64,000 bases of DNA from the NCBI RefSeq assembly GCF_014640535.1, contig NZ_BMHD01000001.1, positions 2,172,214-2,236,213 of the forward strand, written 5' to 3'. The position numbers and the translations under genes were made by a program. This document shows positions 16,081-24,091 of this stretch, piece after piece. The notes beneath the pieces are model-generated. The model did no database searches. It was not told the DNA's origin and was given only the letters and a program-made list of their open reading frames with translations. This DNA comes from Cnuibacter physcomitrellae. Lineage in GTDB: Bacteria; Actinomycetota; Actinomycetes; Actinomycetales; Microbacteriaceae. Each line of letters starts with the position of its first letter. The stretch's first letter is position 1.

Positions 16081-17063
16081 CAGACCCTCCTCCTGTTGGC
16101 GTAGACGACCTGCGCGATGGCGAGGGCGAGCGTGATCACGAACATGACCACGGCGATCGCCGCCGCGTACCCGAAGTCGTTCTTGACGAATCCGCTGCGG
16201 TAGAGCCAGGTGCCGAGCACCTGGGTGGAGTTGTCCGGTCCGCCGCCGGTGGTGACCATCACCTCGTTGAACACCTGGAAGGCCCCGGACAGCGTGACGA
16301 TCATCATCAGGGCGGTCATCTCGCGCACCAGCGGGATGGTGATCGAGAAGATCCGACGGAACGGGCCGATCCCGTCGAGCGCGGCCGCCTCGTAGATCTC
16401 CTGCGGGATGCGCTGGATCGCGACGGCGAACAGCAGCGCCGAGTAGCCGAAGCCCTGCCACTGGCTCATCATGATGATCGCGGTCATGGCCGTCTTCGGG
16501 TCTCCCAGCCAGGCCTGCTGCAGCGAGTCGAGGCCGAGGGCGCCGAGGACGCCGTTCAGCAGGCCGCCGTCCGGCTGGTAGATGAACGTGAACAGCAGCC
16601 CGATCACGGTGAGCGACATCGCCGAGGGGATGAAGTACACCGATCGCAGGACCGCGCGCCACCGGTGGCTGCGCAGGCTCTCGATGATCGCCGCGAGGAC
16701 GAGCGCGAGGAAGACCTGGAACACGATCGAGATCCCGGCGTAGAGCACGTTGTTCCCGAGTGCCCGCCAGAAGATCGGGTCGCCGGCCAGCTTGACGTAG
16801 TTGTCGGCGCCGACGAACGTCTGCTCGCCGGTGAAGATGTTCGACTGCTGGAAGCTGTACCCGAAGTTGAGCACGAGCGGGTAGTAGACGAACAGGAACA
16901 GGACGACGAGACCCGGCAGCACCCAGACGAGCCCGCTCCAGCGGGGACGCCTGCGGCGGATGCGCGGGGAGGCCCCGCCGGTGCGCTCGCGCGCACCGGC
17001 GGTGGAGGAGGCTCGCGTCAGTTCGAGCCGGTTCTCCTGGCCGACGATGACCCCCTCCGACAC
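16080..17063 (-). CDS. Carbohydrate ABC transporter permease (MalF type)
   Basis: A 327-residue permease with a polar, arginine-rich first 42 residues, then six membrane helices starting GLVWVLPGLVVLFLFVYYP. The cytoplasmic EAA loop is EIYEAAALDGIGPFRRIFSITIP. Starts at GTG 17063, three bases after the binding-protein stop. It works with the MalG-type partner and the lipoprotein to import the operon's sugar-amine substrate. Confidence 0.88.
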   Translation of the reverse strand: MSEGVIVGQENRLELTRASSTAGARERTGGASPRIRRRRPRWSGLVWVLPGLVVLFLFVYYPLVLNFGYSFQQSNIFTGEQTFVGADNYVKLAGDPIFWRALGNNVLYAGISIVFQVFLALVLAAIIESLRSHRWRAVLRSVYFIPSAMSLTVIGLLFTFIYQPDGGLLNGVLGALGLDSLQQAWLGDPKTAMTAIIMMSQWQGFGYSALLFAVAIQRIPQEIYEAAALDGIGPFRRIFSITIPLVREMTALMMIVTLSGAFQVFNEVMVTTGGGPDNSTQVLGTWLYRSGFVKNDFGYAAAIAVVMFVITLALAIAQVVYANRRRV

Positions 17064-17066
17064 GGC

Positions 17067-18389
17067 TCAGCCCTTCGCCTGCTCGGAGGCCGCCTTCACG
17101 GCGTCCATCACGTCCTGGGCAGAGCGGTCTCCGGAGATGAGGCCCTGCACCCCCGAGAGGTAGGCGTCGGCCACGTCCGGCACGGTGACGGTGTCGAGCC
17201 AGATCGACAGGCTGTTCGCATCCTGGAGCACGTCGATGCTCTCGCGGAGCTGAGGCGTGGAGTTCTCGTCGGTCAGCGAGTCCTTCACCGGGCTCGGGAT
17301 GCCGAGCTCGGCGGTGAGCGCCGTGGCGTTGGCCTTGTCGGTGACGAACTTCATGAAGTCGACCGCGAGCGGCAGGTTCTTCGCCTTCGGGTTGATGAGG
17401 AAGCCGTCGGGCGCTCCGGTCAGCGCACCGAGGTCGCCCTGGGCGTCGGAGGCGGCGGGCAGCTTGAAGATGCCCCATCCGTCGTTCGCGGCGACCGATC
17501 CCTCGGGCACGGTGGCGCCGAACTCGAGGTTCTCGACGTAGAACATCGCGGCCTGGCCTGCGCCGAACGCGTCGCGCTGCGAGTAGTAGTCGGAGCCGTT
17601 CGCGCCCGATCCGGTGGTCGTGCAGCGGTCGATGATGTCGGAGAACTGCTCGAGCGCCTCCACGTAGCCCGGGTCGTCCCAGGTGGCGGTGTCGGGCTTG
17701 TAGTCGGCCGCGAGCACATCCGCCGGGACGTCGTAGCTGTTCAGCTGCGTCATGAAGTGGATGGCGGGCCAGCCGTCGACGTTGCCGAACGACATCGGCG
17801 TGATGCCGGCCGCGCTGAGGGTGTCGCAGGCCTTGAGGAGCCCGTCGAGGTCGGTCGGCACCTCGACACCGGCCTGCTGGAACAGCTTCTCGTTGTAGAC
17901 CATGAACTTGGCATCGAGTCCGAACGGGATGCCGTAGGTCCGGCCGTCCTTGGTCAGGGCGCCGATCGCGCTGGGCGCCATGGTCTGGCCCCACTCGGTG
18001 TCGGGTCCGATCACGTCGGTGAGATCGAGCGCGACTCCGTTGTCGTAGAACTGCTCGGCGTAGTTGCCCGGCCAGGTGAAGTACACGTCCGGGAGGCTCT
18101 GCGACGCGGTGAGCGTCTTGATCTTGTCCTTGTAGCCCTGGTCCGACTCCTGCTGGAGCTCGACGGTCACGCCGGGGTGCTCGGCCTCGTACGCGGACTT
18201 CATCTCCTGGAAGAAGCTCTCGTAGTTGCCGGCGTAGCGGGTGATGACGCTGACGGAGCCGCTGTAGTCGACGTTCGACAGGTCGACGTCGGCGGCGGCG
18301 GGAGAGCCGTTGCCGCCGCCGCTGCAGCCGGCCAGGGCCAGCATGGCGATGACGCCGCCCGCTGCGAGCGCGGTAGTCCTTTTCCTCAC
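17067..18389 (-). CDS. Extracellular sugar-binding lipoprotein of an ABC importer
   Basis: A 440-residue family 1 solute-binding protein. Signal peptide MRKRTTALAAGG, hydrophobic core, lipobox LALAGC with Cys22 as lipidation site, then a glycine-rich linker. The mature domain has the periplasmic-binding fold with several exposed tryptophans and acidic residues (YFTWPGNYAEQFYD, GNVDGWPAIHF), which suits a sugar-amine ligand. GTG 18389 is used as start; GAGAGGAAC precedes it. It lies after a strong hairpin that follows the deglycase gene. Confidence 0.88.
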   Translation of the reverse strand: MRKRTTALAAGGVIAMLALAGCSGGGNGSPAAADVDLSNVDYSGSVSVITRYAGNYESFFQEMKSAYEAEHPGVTVELQQESDQGYKDKIKTLTASQSLPDVYFTWPGNYAEQFYDNGVALDLTDVIGPDTEWGQTMAPSAIGALTKDGRTYGIPFGLDAKFMVYNEKLFQQAGVEVPTDLDGLLKACDTLSAAGITPMSFGNVDGWPAIHFMTQLNSYDVPADVLAADYKPDTATWDDPGYVEALEQFSDIIDRCTTTGSGANGSDYYSQRDAFGAGQAAMFYVENLEFGATVPEGSVAANDGWGIFKLPAASDAQGDLGALTGAPDGFLINPKAKNLPLAVDFMKFVTDKANATALTAELGIPSPVKDSLTDENSTPQLRESIDVLQDANSLSIWLDTVTVPDVADAYLSGVQGLISGDRSAQDVMDAVKAASEQAKG

Positions 18390-18458
18390 GTCTTCGTTCC
18401 TCTCTGGATGATGGTGCGGTGGAAGGTGGTGCGGGTCGGTGCTCGGGTGCTGACGGAG

Positions 18459-18491
18459 GCGGCCGGCTCGTGTGGTGGTCGAGCCGGCCGC
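18459..18491. terminator. Intercistronic hairpin between deglycase and binding-protein genes
   Basis: A perfect 12-base stem, GCGGCCGGCTCG with CGAGCCGGCCGC, around a nine-base loop, seven bases after the deglycase stop. No U-tract is present. In this position it more likely stabilises or processes the mRNA, or partly terminates, so that the first gene is expressed at a different level from the transporter genes (inference). Confidence 0.65.
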
Positions 18492-18498
18492 GGCCCGA

Positions 18499-19512
18499 CT
18501 AGTAGACGAGCTTCTTGTAGTAGCGACGGGTGGTGAGCGGGTGGTCGCGCAGCACCTCGAGGTGGGCGCTGAGCCGCTCGAAGACGGTGGCGAGCAGGAC
18601 CGGCGAGATCAGGCTGCGGGTGGCCTGCGAGATGCCGGGCAGCTCGAAGTCCTTGGTGTCGAGGATGCGCACCTTCTCGGTGAAGCGGGGGGCGAACTCG
18701 ATGACCCGGTCGACCAGGCCGCGCGACTCGTCCTCGCCGTTCAGGATGATGATGCTGACACCGTCCTCGAGCAGCTCCAGGGCGCCGTGGAAGAAGTCGG
18801 ACGCGTGGACCGGGCGGGTGCGGATCCACTGCATCTCCTCGAGGATGCACATGCCGTAGTAGTGCGCCTCGGGCCAGGTCGAGCCGGCGCCGGTGATGAG
18901 GTGGTAGTCCTCGTCCTTGATCTCCTCGGCGAGCGCTGCGGCCCGGTCCTCGAAGGAGGCCTTGACGTCGACGAGCAGGGCGGGGAGCTGCTTCAGCTCG
19001 GCCACGGTCTCGTCGTAGGCGTCGTACTCGCCGCGGGCGTTCATCAGGGCGAGCGCTACGAGGAGCGTCTCGAGGTAGAACATCTCGGAGGAGGTGTCGT
19101 CCTCGGCGAAGGTGGTGAAGTTGTGGTCGGCCATCTCCGCCAGCGGGGTGTCGGCGTGACCGGTGAAGGTAATGATCGTCGCGCCGGCCTTCTTGGCGTA
19201 CTCGAGGGCCGCGATCGCCTCCTTCGTCGTGCCCGACAGCGACGGGGTGACGACGATCGACCTCTCACCGAGACGGGGGTTGCCGCGCTCGACGAGCTCG
19301 GCGCCCATCTCGTAGTACACGGGGAAGAGCGACTTGGCCTGGAGCAGCTGGAACGCGGGCTGGGTGAGGAACATCACTCCGCCGGCACCGAGGAAGAAGA
19401 GGTTCTCCGCTCCGCCGTTCACCAGGTCGGTCACGACCTCCTTCAGTCGGGGCTCGACTGCGAGAGCGTCCGACTGGATCCTGACGAATCTGTCGACATC
19501 GAAGTTCAGCAT
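18499..19512 (-). CDS. frlB: SIS-domain fructosamine-6-phosphate deglycase-like protein
   Basis: A 337-residue protein with two SIS sugar-phosphate domains: the first around LFFLGAGGVMFLTQPAF and VVTPSLSGTTKEAI, the second around YHLITGAGSTWPEAHYYGM and RPVHASDFFHGALELL. The order and length match FrlB, which hydrolyses fructoselysine 6-phosphate to glucose 6-phosphate and the amine. It is the first gene of the leftward operon. ATG 19512 is chosen because the family begins with this LNFDVDRFV segment; upstream in-frame codons run through the operator region. Confidence 0.8.
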   Translation of the reverse strand: MLNFDVDRFVRIQSDALAVEPRLKEVVTDLVNGGAENLFFLGAGGVMFLTQPAFQLLQAKSLFPVYYEMGAELVERGNPRLGERSIVVTPSLSGTTKEAIAALEYAKKAGATIITFTGHADTPLAEMADHNFTTFAEDDTSSEMFYLETLLVALALMNARGEYDAYDETVAELKQLPALLVDVKASFEDRAAALAEEIKDEDYHLITGAGSTWPEAHYYGMCILEEMQWIRTRPVHASDFFHGALELLEDGVSIIILNGEDESRGLVDRVIEFAPRFTEKVRILDTKDFELPGISQATRSLISPVLLATVFERLSAHLEVLRDHPLTTRRYYKKLVY

Positions 19513-19545
19513 GGGGTTCTTTCGTTCGTGGTTCGTGTCCGAGGT

Positions 19546-19613
19546 TGTCTGACATCTGCTTGGACCCTTCAGACGTCGTGACAAGAATGCAGACACGCGA
19601 CAGCGCTGTCAAG
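19546..19613 (-). promoter_or_regulatory. Promoter and probable GntR operators of the sugar-amine operon
   Basis: Reading leftward, TTGACA (19613-19608) is a consensus -35 box, followed at 17 bases by CATTCT as a weak -10. Overlapping the -35 is the perfect palindrome GACAGCGCTGTC (19599-19610). Further downstream lie TGTCTGACA (19546-19554) and an inverted pair GTCTGA (19547-19552) / TCAGAC (19569-19574). GTCTxGAC-like sites are typical of GntR/HutC regulators, so the regulator at 13619-14350 is the expected ligand. Confidence 0.55.
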
Positions 19614-19681
19614 GGCGTCCGGCCCTCCGAAACAGACTCTTCACACGCTCGAAATGCGAGCCACGGGGCGGGAGCCCGAGC

Positions 19682-21238
19682 TCAGGAGAGGGAGAGGAGG
19701 GCCCAGAGCTCGGCGCGGGCGGGGAAGGACTCGAGGTCGAGGTCGAGGCGCGCGGCGAGGCGCTCGACGCGGGTGCGCAGGCTGTGCCGGTGCATCCCGG
19801 CGGCCTCGGCGGCCGCCTCCCAGCGGCAGCCGTGCTCGAACCACAGCGCGGCGAGGCGCACCGACTCCTCGCCCTCCTCGGTCGACCGCACCTCGGCGAG
19901 CCGCAGTCGCGCGACCGCGGGCAGCCCGCTGTCGGCGAGCACGTCGAGGAGCCGGCCGGCGCTGGTGTCGGCGAAGCCGACGATCGCGGTCTCCCCGCTG
20001 CGGTCTGCTGCGGAGGTCGCCGTCGCGAGCGCGGCTCGCGCCTCCTGCACCGCCACGTCGAAGCGGTCGATCGGATGCGGCGCCGACAGTCCCGCCACCG
20101 CATCCTCCGCCGCTCGGCGCAGCCACTGCTCACCGTCCGGGGAGGCGACGGCGACGAGCTCCCCGTCGAGGATCGCCGCGAGGCGAGTGGGGGTGGCGGT
20201 GCGCGCCGTGCGCTGCAGGCGCCGGCGCACCTCCTCGGCCGACGCGGCCGAAGCGGCCGAAGCGGCGGGGCCTGCGCTGACGAGCACGACCACGGACGAC
20301 GACGGATCGACGGCTCCGATGTCGACCGCGCCCGCCCGGGCGGCCTCCGAGAGCAGGGACGCCGCGAGCGCCGCCTCTCCTCGCGCGAGCAGCCGCACGG
20401 CGTGCGCGCCCAGGGCGCCGAGCGCCGCACTGTCGGCCGCATCACGCTCGCGCCCCACCTCGACCAGCGAGGTCCCCGTCATCATCACCGCGCGCCCGGG
20501 CGCATCGAGGGGGGCGCCGAGCACGAGGGCCACCGCGCCGAGCGGCCGGTCGCCGCGGCCGAGGGTCTGCACCACGATCTCCCGCCCGCCGACGGCCTGC
20601 GACGCACCCGCACGCCGGCCGCGGCCGAGCAGCGTTCGCACGTCGGCCTGCGCCGCATCCACGACCCGATCGGCGATGCGGCCGGCCGGATGCTGCTCCA
20701 CGAACTCGCCGTCGGCGTCGTAGAGCAGCACGACGCCCTCGAGCTGGCGGGCGGTCTCCCGCATCGCTGCCGAGACGCCTCCGCCCGACACCGCGGCGAG
20801 CGAGATCGCCTGCTGAGCGGAGAGCGCCCACTCGTCGCGCGCCGCGGCCTCCCGCGCGATCTCGCGCGCGGCCCACGTGATGATCGCCACGAACGGGACG
20901 TCGTAGGGCACCTCCACGAGCGCCATCCCCTGCGTGCGGCACGCCTCGAGGAGCCCGGGCGGCGTCCCGGTCGTGATCACCTCGGTGCCGAACCCGATGC
21001 CGACGACACCCGACGCGGCGAGGCGCGCGACGTAGTCGTCGTAGTCGCCCTGGCCCGAGACGGCCTGGAACTGCAGACCCGTCGTGAGCACGAACTGGTC
21101 CGGCAGCAGGAAGGGGCTGGGGTCCGCCAGGTCCGAGCTCGACACCCAGCTCAGCGGATCGTCGAGCCGGTCGGATGCGGTGAGCAGCACCACCCGGAAG
21201 GCGGGCTCCGAGAGCATCCGGCGGAGGGTGGGCTGCAC
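19682..21238 (-). CDS. PucR-family transcriptional regulator, GabR-like
   Basis: A 518-residue regulator. The N-terminal PucR domain (about 8-130) includes WVSSSDLADPSPFLLPDQFVLTTG. A GAF/GGDEF-like middle follows, and the C-terminal PucR helix-turn-helix (about 455-518) is CRWEAAAEAAGMHRHSLRTRVERL. In Corynebacterium glutamicum a PucR-type protein, GabR, activates the gabTDP genes; here it is divergent from gabT, which argues for the same role. GTG 21238 is preceded six bases upstream by TAGCAT (complement of 21245-21250), so its mRNA may be leaderless. Confidence 0.85.
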   Translation of the reverse strand: MQPTLRRMLSEPAFRVVLLTASDRLDDPLSWVSSSDLADPSPFLLPDQFVLTTGLQFQAVSGQGDYDDYVARLAASGVVGIGFGTEVITTGTPPGLLEACRTQGMALVEVPYDVPFVAIITWAAREIAREAAARDEWALSAQQAISLAAVSGGGVSAAMRETARQLEGVVLLYDADGEFVEQHPAGRIADRVVDAAQADVRTLLGRGRRAGASQAVGGREIVVQTLGRGDRPLGAVALVLGAPLDAPGRAVMMTGTSLVEVGRERDAADSAALGALGAHAVRLLARGEAALAASLLSEAARAGAVDIGAVDPSSSVVVLVSAGPAASAASAASAEEVRRRLQRTARTATPTRLAAILDGELVAVASPDGEQWLRRAAEDAVAGLSAPHPIDRFDVAVQEARAALATATSAADRSGETAIVGFADTSAGRLLDVLADSGLPAVARLRLAEVRSTEEGEESVRLAALWFEHGCRWEAAAEAAGMHRHSLRTRVERLAARLDLDLESFPARAELWALLSLS

Positions 21239-21251
21239 CCTCCGATGCTAG

Positions 21252-21294
21252 TGCCGAAACGGCATCTCCGCGGTCTGCGCGTGCCATCGCGGCA
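21252..21294. promoter_or_regulatory. Two TGCC-N5-GGCA palindromes between pucR and gabT
   Basis: TGCCGAAACGGCA (21252-21264) and TGCCATCGCGGCA (21282-21294) share GTGCC-N5-GGCA and are exactly 30 bases apart, three helical turns, so a dimer of dimers could bind one face of the DNA. The first touches the -10 box of the pucR gene (21245-21250), which would give autoregulation. The pair lies about 105 bases before gabT, a good place for an activator. Assignment to the PucR protein is inferred. Confidence 0.6.
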
Positions 21295-21398
21295 GAGACG
21301 CCGTGACCCTGACGGACCTACCGTGGCTGGAACACCGCGCAGCGCGACCCGCCCGCGCGGACCACCCCGCGACAGCGCCAGCAGACAAGGACGACCGC

Positions 21399-22793
21399 AT
21401 GACCTTCGCACCCGTTCTCGACCAGGGCCCCGGCACCATCCCCGCCGGCAGCGCCCCCGTCGGCGGCCCGGACCTCCCCCAGGAGCGCCGGCTCGTCACC
21501 GAGATCCCCGGACCGCTCTCCCGCGAGATGCTCGCCCGCAAGGCGGCCGCCGTGCCGAACGGCGTCGGCGTGACCCTCCCCATCGCCGTCGTCGCGGCCG
21601 GCGGCGGGGTCGTCGTCGACGTCGACGGCAACTCCCTCATCGACCTGGGCTCGGGCATCGCCGTCACCGGAGTGGGCAACGCCGCCCCCGAGGTGGTCGC
21701 CGCCGTCACCGAGCAGGTCGCCCGCTTCACGCACACCTGCTTCACCATCACCGCCTACGACGGGTACATCCGCGTCGCCGAGGCGCTCAACCGGCTCACC
21801 CCGGGCGACCACGAGAAGCGCACCGCGCTGTTCAACTCCGGCGCCGAGGCCGTCGAGAACGCGGTGAAGATCGCCCGTGCCTACACCCGCAAGCAGGCCG
21901 TGGTCGTGTTCGATCACGCCTACCACGGCCGCACCAACCTCACGATGGCGATGACCGCGAAGTCGATGCCCTACAAGAGCGGATTCGGGCCGTTCGCCTC
22001 CGAGGTCTACCGTGTCCCGCTCTCCTACCCCTTCCGCGACGGCGGCCTCTCCGGAGCGGAGGCGGCGGCGGCGGCGATCTCGCAGATCGAGAAGCAGGTC
22101 GGCGCGAGCAACCTCGCGGCCGTCGTGATCGAGCCCATCCAGGGCGAGGGCGGCTTCATCGAGCCCGCGCTCGGATTCCTGCCCGCCCTGGCCGCCTGGG
22201 CGAAGGACAACGGCGTGGTGTTCGTCGCCGACGAGATCCAGACCGGGTTCAGCCGCACCGGGCACCTCTTCGCCAGCGAGCACGAGGGCCTCGTCCCCGA
22301 CCTCATCACCACCGCCAAGGGCATCGCCGGAGGGCTCCCGCTGTCGGCGGTGACCGGGCGCGCCGAGATCATGGATGCCGCCCACGCCGGTGGGCTGGGC
22401 GGCACCTACGGCGGCAACCCCGTCGCCTGCGCTGCGGCGCTGGCCTCGATCGACCTGTTCGAGAACGGCGGGCTCACGGAGCGCGCCCGCGAGATCGACG
22501 TGGTGCTCCGCGGTGCGCTCGACGCGCTCCGCGCGGTCGACGACCGCGTCGGCGACGTGCGCGGACGCGGCGCGATGATGGCGATCGAGCTCGTCGATCC
22601 CGCCACGGGCGCCCCGGATGCGGCGCTCACCGCGAGGATCGCCGCCTTCGCCCACGCGAACGGCGTCGTGCTCCTCACCTGCGGCACGTACGGCAACGTC
22701 ATCCGCTTCCTCCCGCCGCTGACCATCTCCGACGACCTCCTCCGCGAGGGCGTGCGCGTGGTGGGCGAGGCCCTGGCGGCGAACCCGCTATGA
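21399..22793 (+). CDS. gabT: 4-Aminobutyrate--2-oxoglutarate transaminase
   Basis: A 464-residue class III aminotransferase converting GABA plus 2-oxoglutarate to succinate semialdehyde plus glutamate. Motifs: LIDLGSGIAVTGVGN, NSGAEAVENAVKIARAYT, AYHGRTNLTMAMT, EPIQGEGGFI, FVADEIQTGFSRTG and the PLP lysine Lys307 in TTAKGIAGGLPLS. ATG 21399 has AAGGA seven bases upstream. First gene of the rightward operon, coupled by ATGA to the dehydrogenase. Confidence 0.93.
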   Translation: MTFAPVLDQGPGTIPAGSAPVGGPDLPQERRLVTEIPGPLSREMLARKAAAVPNGVGVTLPIAVVAAGGGVVVDVDGNSLIDLGSGIAVTGVGNAAPEVVAAVTEQVARFTHTCFTITAYDGYIRVAEALNRLTPGDHEKRTALFNSGAEAVENAVKIARAYTRKQAVVVFDHAYHGRTNLTMAMTAKSMPYKSGFGPFASEVYRVPLSYPFRDGGLSGAEAAAAAISQIEKQVGASNLAAVVIEPIQGEGGFIEPALGFLPALAAWAKDNGVVFVADEIQTGFSRTGHLFASEHEGLVPDLITTAKGIAGGLPLSAVTGRAEIMDAAHAGGLGGTYGGNPVACAAALASIDLFENGGLTERAREIDVVLRGALDALRAVDDRVGDVRGRGAMMAIELVDPATGAPDAALTARIAAFAHANGVVLLTCGTYGNVIRFLPPLTISDDLLREGVRVVGEALAANPL

Positions 22794-24091
22794 CCGACAC
22801 CGAGGTGCGGCCGACGACGTCCGCGCTCCCCACGACCACGCTCCCCTCCCCGTCGAGCGTGCTCGACGACGCCCGGCACCAGCTGGCCGAGGCCATCTGC
22901 ATCCTGGGCTACGACGAGGGCCTGCACTCCGTGCTCGCCACGCCCCGCCGCGAGATGACGGTCGCGGTGCCGCTGCGGCACGACGACGGCCGGCACGAGG
23001 TGTTCCTCGGTCACCGCGTGCAGCACAGCCTCTCCCGCGGCCCCGCCAAGGGCGGCATCCGCTACAGCCCCCACGTCTCGCTCGACGAGGTCCGGGCGCT
23101 CGCCATGTGGATGACGTGGAAGTGCGCCCTGCTCGACGTGCCCTACGGCGGCGCGAAGGGCGGCGTCGCCCTCGACCGCAGCGCGCTCAGCCTCCCGGAG
23201 CTCGAGCGGGTGACCCGCCGGTTCACGAGCGAGATCCTGCCGATCATCGGTCCGGAGCGCGACATCCCCGCGCCCGACATCGGCACCGACGAGCGGGTCA
23301 TGGCCTGGATGATGGACACCTACTCCGTCGCCTCCGGCTACACCGTCCCCGGCGTGGTCACCGGCAAGCCGCTGAACCTCGGCGGCTCGCGCGGACGCGC
23401 GTCCGCGACCTCGAGGGGTGTCGTGCACGTCGCGCTGCGGGCGCTGGAGCACGCCGGCATCACCGGGTCCGAGCGCACCGCGGCCGTGCAGGGCTTCGGC
23501 AAGGTGGGCCGCGACGCCGCGCGGTTCCTGGCCGAGGCGGGCATCCGCGTGGTCGCCGTCAGCGACCAGTACGGCGCGGTCTACGCCGACGGCGGACTCG
23601 ACATCGGCGAGCTCGCCCTCCATGTCGACCGCACCGGCGGCATCCCCGGGTTCATCGGCGGAGACGTGCTCCCCCCGGCCGACCTGCTGGAGCTCGACGT
23701 CGACCTCCTGGTGCCGGCCGCCGTCGAGAGCGTCCTCACCGCCGAGAACGCGCCGCGCGTGCGCGCCCGCGTGGTGGTCGAGGGCGCCAACGGACCGACC
23801 ACGACCGAGGCCGACCGCATCCTCGCTGAGAGGGGCGTGCTGGTCGTGCCCGACATCCTTGCGAACGCAGGGGGCGTCGTGGTGTCGTATTTCGAGTGGG
23901 TGCAGGGCAACCAGTCGTACTGGTGGCACGAGCACGACGTCGAGGTCAGGCTCGCCGAGAGGATGAGCCGGGCCTGGGACGACGTGACGGGCACAGCTCG
24001 GACTCGCGGGCTCTCGCTCCGTTCTGCAGCGATGTGCCTGGCCGTCGAGAGAGTCGCAGACGCCCACCAACTGAGAGGACTGTACCCGTGA
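22790..24091 (+). CDS. Glu/Leu/Phe/Val dehydrogenase
   Basis: A 433-residue NAD(P)-linked amino acid dehydrogenase. The dimerisation domain contains KGGIRYSPHVSLDEVRALAMWMTWK and the catalytic lysine Lys123 in PYGGAKGGV. The Rossmann domain begins AAVQGFGKVGRDAARFL near residue 230, and the end carries NAGGVVVSYFEWVQG. Placed between gabT and the semialdehyde dehydrogenase with overlapping ends on both sides, it most simply recycles the glutamate made by GabT back to 2-oxoglutarate with release of ammonium (inference). Confidence 0.9.
   Translation: MTDTEVRPTTSALPTTTLPSPSSVLDDARHQLAEAICILGYDEGLHSVLATPRREMTVAVPLRHDDGRHEVFLGHRVQHSLSRGPAKGGIRYSPHVSLDEVRALAMWMTWKCALLDVPYGGAKGGVALDRSALSLPELERVTRRFTSEILPIIGPERDIPAPDIGTDERVMAWMMDTYSVASGYTVPGVVTGKPLNLGGSRGRASATSRGVVHVALRALEHAGITGSERTAAVQGFGKVGRDAARFLAEAGIRVVAVSDQYGAVYADGGLDIGELALHVDRTGGIPGFIGGDVLPPADLLELDVDLLVPAAVESVLTAENAPRVRARVVVEGANGPTTTEADRILAERGVLVVPDILANAGGVVVSYFEWVQGNQSYWWHEHDVEVRLAERMSRAWDDVTGTARTRGLSLRSAAMCLAVERVADAHQLRGLYP

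Noticed and set aside
19784-22790. Long plus-strand frame opposite pucR running into the gabT region
   Set aside because: Arg/His/Gly-rich without domains; only its distal part, which is the real dehydrogenase at 22790-24091, carries family motifs.
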